From JASHVB01 sp035508435 (GTDB taxonomy: Bacteria > Pseudomonadota > Alphaproteobacteria > Acetobacterales > Acetobacteraceae), in contig DATJNA010000220.1 of the NCBI GenBank assembly GCA_035508435.1, forward strand, positions 1-64,000: a stretch of DNA of 64,000 nucleotides, read 5' to 3'. The notes below the pieces were generated by a model. The model was not told where the DNA came from. It searched no databases and worked only from the letters and a program-made list of their open reading frames with translations. Positions 41,410 to 49,397 of the stretch are shown here, piece after piece. The number at the start of each line of letters is the position of its first letter. The stretch's first letter is position 1. The translations under genes and the position numbers were made by a program.

Positions 41410-43107
41410 ATGGGAGCGGAAGCGTTCAAGACAGCGCGCGATTTCTTGTTTGCACACCGCACCGACCACGCCGCGGCGCACGCAGACTTCCGCTGGCCAG
41501 AGCTGGAACACTTCAACTATGCGCTCGATTGGTTCGATGCCGAGCTGGCGGCCGGACCACTTGGCCACCAGCCCGCATTGAAGATCACCGGCGACAGCGC
41601 CGCGACCCGCACATTCGCCGAACTCTCCGCCGCCTCGAGCCATCTCGCGAACGGTCTGCGCTCGCTCGGCGTCAAGCGTGGCGAGCGCATCTTGCTCATG
41701 CTGGGCAACGTGGTGCCGCTATGGGAGACCATGCTTGCCGCGATGAAGCTGGGTGCCGTCGTGATTCCCGCCACGACTCTGCTCTCGTCCTATGACCTGA
41801 AGGACCGTTTCGACCGTGGCCGCGTGCGCCATCTGATCGCCAACGCCGCCGATGCGCCGAAGTTCGCAGGGCTCGATCCTACCGTCACCCGCATCGCCGT
41901 CGGCGACGCCCCCGCCGGCTGGCATAGCTATGACTCATTGCTGAACGGATCCGACAGCTTCACTCCAGACGCGCCAACCAAGGCCACCGATCCGCTGCTG
42001 CTGTATTTCACTTCCGGCACGACGTCGCGGCCGAAGCTGGTGGAGCATAGCCACCAAAGCTATCCCGCCGGCCACTTGATCACGATGTACTGGATCGGGC
42101 TGCAGCCGGGCGACATGCATTTGAACATCTCCTCGCCCGGCTGGGCGAAGCACGCCTATAGTTGCTTCTTCGCCCCCTGGAACGCCGGCGCTACGGTCTT
42201 CATCGCCAACCAGCCGCGCTTCAACGCGCGCGCGATGTTGCAGGAGATCGTCGACAACAAGATCACCACGATCTGTGCCCCACCCACCGTGTGGCGCATG
42301 TTCGTGCAGGAGGACATGGCAGCCTATCGGCCGATCTTGCGCGAGGTGCTGTCCGCGGGCGAGCCGTGCAACCCGGAGATCATCGAGCATGTGCGCAAGG
42401 TCTGGGACCTGACCATCCGCGAGGGCTACGGCCAGACCGAGACCACGCTGCAGATCGGCTGCTTCCCCGGCCAGGCTGTCAAACCCGGTTCGATGGGCCT
42501 GGAAGCTCCCGGCTATAAAATCCGGCTGCTCGATGTCGAAAACCGGGATGTCGAGGAGGGTGAGGTCTGCATCGACCTCAATCCACCGCCGGTCGGCCTG
42601 ATGCGCGGCTATCAGAACGATGATGGATCGTTCGTGCCGTTGGGCCGCTCGGCCTATCGCACCGGCGACGTGGCGACGCGCGATGCCGAAGGCTACTACA
42701 CCTATGTCGGCCGCGCCGACGATGTGTTCAAAGCCGCCGACTACCGCATCAGCCCGTTCGAACTGGAAAGCGCGCTGATCGAGCATGCGTCGGTGGCCGA
42801 GGCCGCCGTGGTGCCTGCCCCCGATCCGGTGCGCATGGCGGTGCCGAAGGCGTACATCACACTGGTCTCCGGCGTCGCACCCGACCGCGACACCGCACTG
42901 TCCATCTTCCGCCACCTGCGCGAACGCCTGTCGCCGTTCAAGCGCGTCCGCCGGCTGGAGTTTTCCGATTTGCCGAAGACGATCTCCGGCAAGATCCGCC
43001 GGGTGGAGCTGCGCCAGGTGGAACAAACGCTTGCCGCGCAGAATGCGAGGGCGGCTGGCGAATTCCGCGAGGAGGATTTCCCCGAGTTGGCGCGGGGCGG
43101 GCCATAA
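41410..43107 (+). CDS. AMP-dependent acyl-CoA synthetase/ligase
   Basis: A 565-residue ANL-superfamily enzyme that activates a carboxylic acid through an acyl-adenylate to a CoA thioester. The P-loop is LYFTSGTTSRPKLVEHSH (about 196-213), followed by SPGWAKHAYSCFFAPWNAGATVF. The adenylate motif is REGYGQTETT near 335, then YRTGDVATRDAEGYYTYVGRADDVFKAADYRISPFELE near 420. The conserved Lys is in LPKTISGKIRRVELR near 535. It resembles medium-chain/acetyl-type synthetases. ATG 41410 lies after a 29-bp repeat array. The substrate is unknown, though the neighbouring mmsB-like gene suggests branched acids. Confidence 0.9.
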   Translation: MGAEAFKTARDFLFAHRTDHAAAHADFRWPELEHFNYALDWFDAELAAGPLGHQPALKITGDSAATRTFAELSAASSHLANGLRSLGVKRGERILLMLGNVVPLWETMLAAMKLGAVVIPATTLLSSYDLKDRFDRGRVRHLIANAADAPKFAGLDPTVTRIAVGDAPAGWHSYDSLLNGSDSFTPDAPTKATDPLLLYFTSGTTSRPKLVEHSHQSYPAGHLITMYWIGLQPGDMHLNISSPGWAKHAYSCFFAPWNAGATVFIANQPRFNARAMLQEIVDNKITTICAPPTVWRMFVQEDMAAYRPILREVLSAGEPCNPEIIEHVRKVWDLTIREGYGQTETTLQIGCFPGQAVKPGSMGLEAPGYKIRLLDVENRDVEEGEVCIDLNPPPVGLMRGYQNDDGSFVPLGRSAYRTGDVATRDAEGYYTYVGRADDVFKAADYRISPFELESALIEHASVAEAAVVPAPDPVRMAVPKAYITLVSGVAPDRDTALSIFRHLRERLSPFKRVRRLEFSDLPKTISGKIRRVELRQVEQTLAAQNARAAGEFREEDFPELARGGP

Positions 43108-43205
43108 TGGTTGCTGTTGTTATCAGGATCATCGCAATTGCTTCGGTTGGTCTGGCTGCCGCGGCGGCATGATCAAGAGCGAACGCGTGCAACGGGCGTG
43201 GGCGG

Positions 43206-43465
43206 GCAGCAAAGGTAAGTCAGTTCACTACAGACTGCACAGATTACACGGAGTAAGGCTCCGACGAATATTGAAGTTGCTCCGCACAGCTGCGTTACGA
43301 ACATTACTATGATTCCTCCGAGCCGGTGCGTTGCAAATCATAGTATTATTTCTCCGAACGGAGCGTTGCATAGGATGCCTTCGGGGAGATCTGCGGCTTG
43401 TTCTGTGACATCTGTGGTGCACTGACTTACTTTGCAATCTGTGGTGAACTGACTTACTTTGCTGC
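43206..43465. mobile_element. 260-bp MITE-like element with ~28-bp imperfect terminal inverted repeats
   Basis: The left end 43206-43234 (GCAGCAAAGGTAAGTCAGTTCACTACAGA) is the near-perfect reverse complement of the right end 43438-43465, with one mismatch and one indel. A second right-hand copy lies directly inside it at 43411-43435. The interior carries a 36-bp tandem repeat. There is no coding frame, as in a miniature inverted-repeat transposable element; target-site duplications are not obvious. Confidence 0.65.
43259..43387. repeat. 36-bp tandem repeat, three full units plus a partial unit
   Basis: Units start with CTCCG at 43280, 43316 and 43352, each 36 bases, sharing CTCCGxxCxGxGCGTTxCxxA and an AT-rich second half with CATTACTATG or CATAGTATT dyads. 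A 21-base partial copy lies at 43259-43279. The third unit has an internal CTCCGAACGGAG palindrome. It forms the core of the TIR element. Confidence 0.75.
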
Positions 43466-43709
43466 AAGCTGTACGACCGTCGCGTGATGAACCGCGCGCC
43501 GCGGGATCGGAACAACCTTGGTCAAACTCTGCGACAGGCCACAACCACGATGCTCGAGGTCGCCGCTGCGGGCCGACACGCCGGGCTCGACCGTCTTCGA
43601 GCGCGGCAGGACGAAAACCGGAAGCTCACGTCGCCGGCATTGCGGAACCGCAGGCGTTTGCAATAAAATTTCGCGGCGCCCGTAGCTTCTTTTCGGAAAC
43701 GACACGCCG

Positions 43710-44840
43710 GTGGCGGACCATCGCAGCGACACCCCCAACCAGCCCGTCCCGGCCGTGCCGCTCATCATGCACGTGTTTCCTACCTTCGCGGTCGGCGGCG
43801 CGCAGGTGCGCTTCGCCATGCTGGCCAATCATTTCGGCCCCGCCTTCCGCCATGTCGTCGTGGCGCTGGACGGCATACTCGACTGCCGCGCGCGTCTGCG
43901 CCCGGACCTGGAGATACGTTTTCCCGCCGTCGCCGCGCCAAAGCACGCGATGCTGGCAAATGCCCTCCGCTTCCGCCGGCTGCTGCACGCCTGGTGCCCG
44001 TCCTTGCTGGTCACCAATAACTGGGGCGCGATCGAGTGGGCCATGGCGAACCTGCCGATCATTTCGCGCCACCTGCATATCGAGGACGGTTTCGGCCCGG
44101 AGGAGCGCGGCCACCAATTGCGCCGCCGCGCCTGGCTGCGCCGCCTGATCCTGAACCGCAGCACGGTGGTGGTGCCGTCGCGCAACCTGCAGCGCATCGC
44201 GCTGGCCGAATGGCGTCTGCCGCCGGCCCGCGTGCGTTATGTTCCCAACGGCATCGACCTCGGACGCTTCGCGCACCGCACCGCACCGCACGACCCCAAC
44301 GGCACCCCCGTGATAGGCACGGTCGCCGCGTTACGCAGCGAAAAGAACATTGGCCGCCTGCTGCGGGCCTTCGCCCGGGTACCGCCGCCCGCACGCCTGA
44401 CCATTGTCGGCGGCGGTCCGCAGCGGGCGGCCCTGCAGGCAGAAGTGCAGACGCTTGGCATTTGCGAGCGGGTGAATTTCACCGGCCACATCGACGATCC
44501 GGCGCCGCTCTATGGGGGATTCGATGTCTTCGCGCTGTCATCCGATACGGAGCAAATGCCGCTGTCGGTGATCGAGGCGATGGCGGCGGGACTGCCGGTG
44601 GCCGCAACCGATGTCGGCGATGTTCGCGCCATGCTGGCCGAGGTAAATTCGCCGTTTGTCGGGAAACTTTACGAGTCAGATCTGGCCCGCTCCATGACCG
44701 CATTGTTGCAGGACGCCGAATTGCGGGCACGGATCGGCGCCGCCAACCAGGCAAAGGCCCGGGCGGAGTTCGGCCAGTCCGCCATGTTCCGGGCCTATGG
44801 CGCGCTCTGGCGCAACGAGACATTGCCGGAAACTGAGTGA
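43710..44840 (+). CDS. Glycosyltransferase family 4 protein
   Basis: A 376-residue GT4 (GT-B fold) enzyme that transfers a sugar from a nucleotide donor, probably to a lipid-linked glycan. It opens PLIMHVFPTFAVGGAQVRFAMLANHFG (acceptor domain) and has VRYVPNGIDLGRF near 170. Donor-site blocks are GTVAALRSEKNIGRLLRAFA, LTIVGGGPQRAALQ and the EX7E-type PLSVIEAMAAGLPVAATDVGDVR near 275-300. The GTG start at 43710 is the only suitable one upstream of the domain. It overlaps the next gene by GTGA, indicating a joint role in surface polysaccharide synthesis. Confidence 0.9.
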   Translation: MADHRSDTPNQPVPAVPLIMHVFPTFAVGGAQVRFAMLANHFGPAFRHVVVALDGILDCRARLRPDLEIRFPAVAAPKHAMLANALRFRRLLHAWCPSLLVTNNWGAIEWAMANLPIISRHLHIEDGFGPEERGHQLRRRAWLRRLILNRSTVVVPSRNLQRIALAEWRLPPARVRYVPNGIDLGRFAHRTAPHDPNGTPVIGTVAALRSEKNIGRLLRAFARVPPPARLTIVGGGPQRAALQAEVQTLGICERVNFTGHIDDPAPLYGGFDVFALSSDTEQMPLSVIEAMAAGLPVAATDVGDVRAMLAEVNSPFVGKLYESDLARSMTALLQDAELRARIGAANQAKARAEFGQSAMFRAYGALWRNETLPETE

Positions 44841-45949
44841 GTACCAACACGCTGACATCGAGTCCCGTCACGCTGACGCCGGTGAGCGATTTCGCCGCCC
44901 TGGGCGAGCAATGGCGAGGGCTCGAATCGCGTGCCGATGTCTCGTTCTTCCAAAGCTGGACATGGACCGGCTGCCTGGTGGAACAGCGCTTCCCCGATCC
45001 GATCCTGCTGGAGGCCCGTCAGACCGGCGAGACCGTCGCCCTCGCCCTGTTCAACCGCCGCCGCGGGCTGCGAGAGACGCTGTTGCTCGGCGAGACCGGT
45101 GAAACCGGGCGCGACTCGCCGTTCATCGAATTCAATGGGGTTCTGGCGGCGCACGATCAAGCGCCGGACCGGACGGAACAATGGCTGCGTGCCGCCCGCC
45201 ACGCCGCAATCGGTCAGGAGAAGCGGCCGCGATTGGCGCGGCGGGTCGTGCTGAGCGGGGTGGAGGACGGCGTGGCTGCGGCGGCCCACCATGTCGGGCC
45301 GGTGGTGACCTCGCGTAGCCTGGCGGCGCCCTGGGTCGATCTGCGCAAGCTGCGCACCGGCGAGGACTTCCTGGCAGCGCGCAGCGCCAACACGCGCTAC
45401 CAGATTCGCCGCTCTGATCGCGCCTACGCCACGACGGGGCCCGTCACGCTGTCGCGGGCCGCGACGCTCGCGGAAGCCCACGGCATGCTCGATGAGCTTG
45501 CCGCACTGCACCAGGCCGCCTGGACCGCGCGTGGATTACCTGGTGCCTTCGCCCACCCCTATTTCGCCCGTTTCCATCACGCGCTGATCGAGCGGGGACT
45601 GCCACGCGACGAGATCGATCTGCTGCGCGTCACGGCGGGCACACAGGTTATCGGATTGCTTTACAATTTCCGCTACCGCGGCCGAACTTCGGCATATCAG
45701 AGCGGGTTCGACTACGCCGGTGCCGACCGCCACCAGAAGCCGGGCCTGACCTGCCATCACCAGGCGATCCGCTTCGCTGCCGCCGCGGGCCTGGATCGGT
45801 ACGACTTCCTTGCCGGAGACGACCGCTACAAGCGCAGCCTGGCGGACGGCGCGACGCCGCTGCACTGGATCGCCATCGGCGGCGGTGGCCGACTTGGCCG
45901 CGCGATGCGACGAATCGTCTCGACTTTATGGCCATGCCATGCGAATTGA
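44837..45949 (+). CDS. GNAT/FemAB-like acyltransferase (CelD/BcsL type, exopolysaccharide-associated)
   Basis: A 370-residue protein of the acetyltransferase-6 (BioF2/CelD/FemAB) type with two GNAT-like lobes. It reads FFQSWTWTGCLVEQRFPDPILLEAR near 35-60, AARSANTRYQIRRSDRAYA near 180-198, and the diagnostic C-terminal block YQSGFDYAGADRHQKPGLTCHHQAIRFAAAAGLDRYDFLAGDDRYKRSLA near 290-335. Such proteins commonly lie in polysaccharide or cellulose clusters. The start is a GTG overlapping the stop of the glycosyltransferase (GTGA). The acyl donor and acceptor are not visible. Confidence 0.83.
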   Translation: MSTNTLTSSPVTLTPVSDFAALGEQWRGLESRADVSFFQSWTWTGCLVEQRFPDPILLEARQTGETVALALFNRRRGLRETLLLGETGETGRDSPFIEFNGVLAAHDQAPDRTEQWLRAARHAAIGQEKRPRLARRVVLSGVEDGVAAAAHHVGPVVTSRSLAAPWVDLRKLRTGEDFLAARSANTRYQIRRSDRAYATTGPVTLSRAATLAEAHGMLDELAALHQAAWTARGLPGAFAHPYFARFHHALIERGLPRDEIDLLRVTAGTQVIGLLYNFRYRGRTSAYQSGFDYAGADRHQKPGLTCHHQAIRFAAAAGLDRYDFLAGDDRYKRSLADGATPLHWIAIGGGGRLGRAMRRIVSTLWPCHAN

Positions 45950-46232
45950 GACGCCGCTTGAGCCGCCCCGTGCGGCCAAGACCGGTGTCTCCCTGGCGCT
46001 CTGTCGGGATAATTTACATCCCTCAAAGTACGTCTCCGCCGGAACCCGTTAAATCGCTGAAATACCGGCGGCACACACAGCGGCATGGAACCTGCATCGT
46101 CTGCCCGCGGGAACGTCCGTCTCCAAGCGGAAATGTTTTCAATGGCGTGCCGAAAGATGTTTGCACACGACTAAAAAATTAACGTCGCATCGCACGGGTG
46201 GACGTACCGGGCATGACGGATAGGACAGCGCG

Positions 46233-49157
46233 ATGAAAGCTTCTCTGATTTCGGCAACGTCGCTGGCGGCCTTGCTCGCGCTCGACAGTGTGGGCGCCAA
46301 TGCCGCCGCGGTCTTCACGCTGAGCGGGCCGGGCTCGAACTGCGTCAACACCGCGACCAACTGCACACTGACCTTCTACTCACTGCCCTCCGGCACGTCG
46401 GTCGCCCAGGGGGTCACGCTCACCGCGAGCCAAACGCTGACCGGCACCGCGGGGTTCAGCGCCGCCAGCGGCTCGTTCACCGGCGGCGGCAACCATGACA
46501 ACGGTGCGCTGTCCACCGGCCAGTCGTTGGTTTCCACCCCCTCCTTCCAGTTCACCGGTGGCTCGTCGGCCGGCAGCACCGGCGAGTCTCTGACCGCCAC
46601 GTTGACGACCGTCGCCACCGTGGCGCAGGGCTCGGGGCGGACCGGCAACGCCAGCCAGTCCACCGCAATCTCGCTTCAGGGCTATACCGTCGCACCGATC
46701 CAGAGCACGTCCGGCGGCAATGCCGGCTACGTCCTGGTGACCTCCTCGGGCACGGCCGCGCTGACCGTCACCAATACCGGCGCCGGCAACCTCGCCGGCA
46801 CGGGGACGAATTACAACCTCAACGGCAGCGTCAATGCGCTCAGCGCCGGCAACGGTTTCTCCGGCTCCGCAAGCGGCGGCAGCGTCAGCCTGAACGATTC
46901 GCATGGCGGGGTAGGGGCGACAACGTCGAGGGTCTTCACCTACACCTTCGCGCCAACCGTCACCGGGGCGGCGTCCAACACCGTCACCACGCAATTCTCG
47001 AACGGCAACAGCTCCGGCTCGAACCAGGCCCAGACGGTCGTCACCACCCTCACCGGCACCGGCGTTGCGCCGGTGGCAACGATGTCCGGCGGCGGGAATT
47101 ACGGGCTGGTGGGAAACAGCTCGGCGGTGGTGGTGACGGTGCAGAACACCGGCAACGGCAACCTGTCCGGCCTCGGTACCGTCAGCAACCTGCAGGGCGT
47201 GGTCGGCAGCGCCAGCGGCGGCAACGCCTCGTTGTTCAGCGGCGGCCCGACCGCGCTGGGCAGCGGCAGCGGGTTGGGAGACACCAGCTCCACGACGGTC
47301 ACCTACGTCTTCTCGCCGACCGCGATCGGCGCGGTCTCCTCCAACGTCACCGGGACCTTCACCAACGGAACGACCAACACCAATGCTGGCGGCACGGAGA
47401 CCGTCGCCATCACCGGCACGGGTGTCGCGCCGCACGCGACCGTCAGCGTCACCAATTCGAATTATGTGCTGGTGAACAGTGGCGCCACCTCGACTGTGAC
47501 TGTCCAGAACACCGGCAACGGCAACCTGGCCGGCGGGGACAACGGCACAACGTTCCTCAGCAACCTGCACGGCACACAGGGGGCGGCTTCCAGCTCGGTG
47601 TTCACCGGCAGCGGCGGCTCGATCAATCTGCAGGACAGCACAACCGGCGCCGGCGCCACCACCAGCCAGACCTACACCTACAATTTCGCACCGACTTCCG
47701 TCGGCGCCGCCTCGACCACGGTCGCGAGTTCCTTCGCCAACGGCATCGGCAACGCCAATGCAACCGGCACCGTCACGGTGACACTCAGCGGTACCGGCGT
47801 CGCGCCGATTCAGACCATCAACACGTCGGGGGCGATCGGCCACAACGGATATGTGCTGGTGCAGCAGACGGCCGCCGCCACGGTCACCATCGCGAATATC
47901 GGCAACGGCAACCTGGCCGGCACCGGCACGCTCTACAATCTCAATGGATCGATCACCAACAACACAGGCACCGGGTTTACCGGCGGGGTCACCCCGGGCA
48001 GCTCCACCATCAGCCTGAACGACAGTAGCTATAGCGGCTCCGGTGCTACGCGCACCCAGACCTATAGCTACACCTTCGCACCGACCATCGTCGGCCAGTC
48101 CACGTCAACGTTGACCGCCGCCTTCAGCAACGGCAGCAACAATGGCGTCGTCGGCGGTGTGCAACAGGGCTACAACCAGTCGCAGACGGCGAGCGTGACC
48201 ATTGCCGGCACCGGTGTGGCGCCGATCAACAGCGTCACCGCGGCCAGTGCCGGGACGGTGCGCATCGGCAGCAGCGCGACCGCCACCGTCACGGTCAACA
48301 ACATCGGCAACGGCAACCTGTCGGGCCTGGGCACGATCAGCAACCTGAATGCCTCCTCGGTGACCGGTCCGTCCGGCAGCCCAACGTTCGCCGGCACCGG
48401 CAGCAACCCGAGCACGTTGAGCCTGGGCGACACCAGCAGCACGGTGCTGACCTACGTCTATACGCCGAGCGCGCATGAGGCGAACGCCGCCAGCGTCACG
48501 ACCAACTTCAGCAATGGCGACACGACGGGGCAGAACCTGTCGCAATCGGTTCAATCGACCATCACGGGCACCGGCGTCGGTCCGCTCTACAAGAGCACGA
48601 ATTACGGCTTCACGCAGAACGGCACCAGCATCTCGCACGGCAACACGGCTCTGGCGACGCCAACGGCGAACGACGCGAATTTGTCGGATGCACCGACCGT
48701 CAGCTTCGGCAACCTGACAGTCGCGAACGATGTGACCCATCAGGTCGAGTTGCTGCTGAACATCAGCAACCTGACGCCGGATGCCGCCGATGGGACCAAC
48801 ACGGAACTGAGCTTGCTCAATGCGGATATCTCGCTCAGCGACGGCAACGATCCGGGTGCCTTCAGCGTAGGGAATTACACCGACGGCGACGTGCTGCAGG
48901 TGGGCGATTCGACCTATCTCCAGTTGTTTGCGTACGACAACCTGGGCGACCCGGGCGGTTCGGAGGACGCCTACCTGACCATCACCACCGACCAGGATGC
49001 ACCGTTTGGGGTCGACGGTGACACGTTCACCTACCAGTTGGCGGCGCTCGCATCGTCCAACCCGACGGTCCCCGAGCCCGCCTCGCTCGCTGTTCTGGGC
49101 GTGGGCCTGCTGGGCCTCAGGTGGGCGCGGCGGCAGCGCAAGCCGGCGAAGTCGTGA
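46233..49157 (+). CDS. Large repetitive PEP-CTERM surface protein (choice-of-anchor type)
   Basis: A 974-residue exported protein. It has a signal peptide (LISATSLAALLALDSVGANAA, residues 4-24), then about six imperfect repeats of roughly 110-130 residues, each with a TVTVxNTGNGNLxGxGTxxNL segment and a YxFAPTxxGxxS(T/N)T strand, ending near TGTGVAP. Gly, Thr, Asn and Ser dominate. The C-terminal sorting signal is VPEPASLAVLGVGLLGL followed by a basic tail (RWARRQRK). PEP-CTERM proteins are processed by exosortase/archaeosortase-like enzymes in bacteria that make extracellular polymers. No exosortase gene is in this window. It is preceded by 283 bp without a recognised promoter. Confidence 0.88.
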   Translation: MKASLISATSLAALLALDSVGANAAAVFTLSGPGSNCVNTATNCTLTFYSLPSGTSVAQGVTLTASQTLTGTAGFSAASGSFTGGGNHDNGALSTGQSLVSTPSFQFTGGSSAGSTGESLTATLTTVATVAQGSGRTGNASQSTAISLQGYTVAPIQSTSGGNAGYVLVTSSGTAALTVTNTGAGNLAGTGTNYNLNGSVNALSAGNGFSGSASGGSVSLNDSHGGVGATTSRVFTYTFAPTVTGAASNTVTTQFSNGNSSGSNQAQTVVTTLTGTGVAPVATMSGGGNYGLVGNSSAVVVTVQNTGNGNLSGLGTVSNLQGVVGSASGGNASLFSGGPTALGSGSGLGDTSSTTVTYVFSPTAIGAVSSNVTGTFTNGTTNTNAGGTETVAITGTGVAPHATVSVTNSNYVLVNSGATSTVTVQNTGNGNLAGGDNGTTFLSNLHGTQGAASSSVFTGSGGSINLQDSTTGAGATTSQTYTYNFAPTSVGAASTTVASSFANGIGNANATGTVTVTLSGTGVAPIQTINTSGAIGHNGYVLVQQTAAATVTIANIGNGNLAGTGTLYNLNGSITNNTGTGFTGGVTPGSSTISLNDSSYSGSGATRTQTYSYTFAPTIVGQSTSTLTAAFSNGSNNGVVGGVQQGYNQSQTASVTIAGTGVAPINSVTAASAGTVRIGSSATATVTVNNIGNGNLSGLGTISNLNASSVTGPSGSPTFAGTGSNPSTLSLGDTSSTVLTYVYTPSAHEANAASVTTNFSNGDTTGQNLSQSVQSTITGTGVGPLYKSTNYGFTQNGTSISHGNTALATPTANDANLSDAPTVSFGNLTVANDVTHQVELLLNISNLTPDAADGTNTELSLLNADISLSDGNDPGAFSVGNYTDGDVLQVGDSTYLQLFAYDNLGDPGGSEDAYLTITTDQDAPFGVDGDTFTYQLAALASSNPTVPEPASLAVLGVGLLGLRWARRQRKPAKS

Positions 49158-49189
49158 ACTGACCCCGACGCTTCGGTCCCAGCGGCCAC

Positions 49190-49397
49190 CTGTCATTGCG
49201 ATCGAAGCGAAGCTATCTCGGTCGGCCCGCCGCACGCCGCTCGGCCCAGATGGCTTCGCTTCGTTAGCAAGAAACCAGGCAAACAAACTCCCCGACCCTG
49301 CCGCTCCGGAGCCACCGTTTCATCCAACCGCGGGTCGGCCGTCAGGCCGGTGGCAACAATGACACTGAAGATTGCTTCGCTTCGCTCGCAATGACAG
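49190..49397. repeat. Pair of inverted REP-like elements
   Basis: CTGTCATTGCGATCGAAGCGAAGCTATCT (49190-49218) and its reverse complement at 49369-49397 match at 27 of 29 bases. They bracket a ~150-bp segment that contains a degraded inner copy (GGCTTCGCTTCGTTAGCAAG). The right arm supplies the ATG assigned to the following sulfotransferase gene. Related copies exist at 29490, 34366 and 60862-60960. Confidence 0.8.

Larger units (their letters stand above)
43108..43709. other. 602-bp intergenic region holding a repeat element, no gene seen
   Basis: This gap is lower in GC than its surroundings. Its central part (43206-43465) is the terminal-inverted-repeat element described separately. The right part (43466-43709) holds short frames without support. 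The promoter for the glycosyltransferase/acyltransferase pair should be at the right end, but no clear signal stands out. No transposase, tRNA or rRNA sequence was found. Confidence 0.6.

Noticed and set aside
43206..43465. Insertion sequence
   Set aside because: Inverted ends are present but the element is only 260 bp and has no transposase frame, so MITE-like is the most that can be said.
46000..46232. Sigma-54 promoter before the large PEP-CTERM gene
   Set aside because: TGG-containing stretches there do not have GG and GC ten bases apart as required.
46380..47843. Minus-strand frame with apparent repeats opposite the large PEP-CTERM gene
   Set aside because: The repeats simply mirror the repeats of the sense gene, which has a signal peptide and sorting signal.
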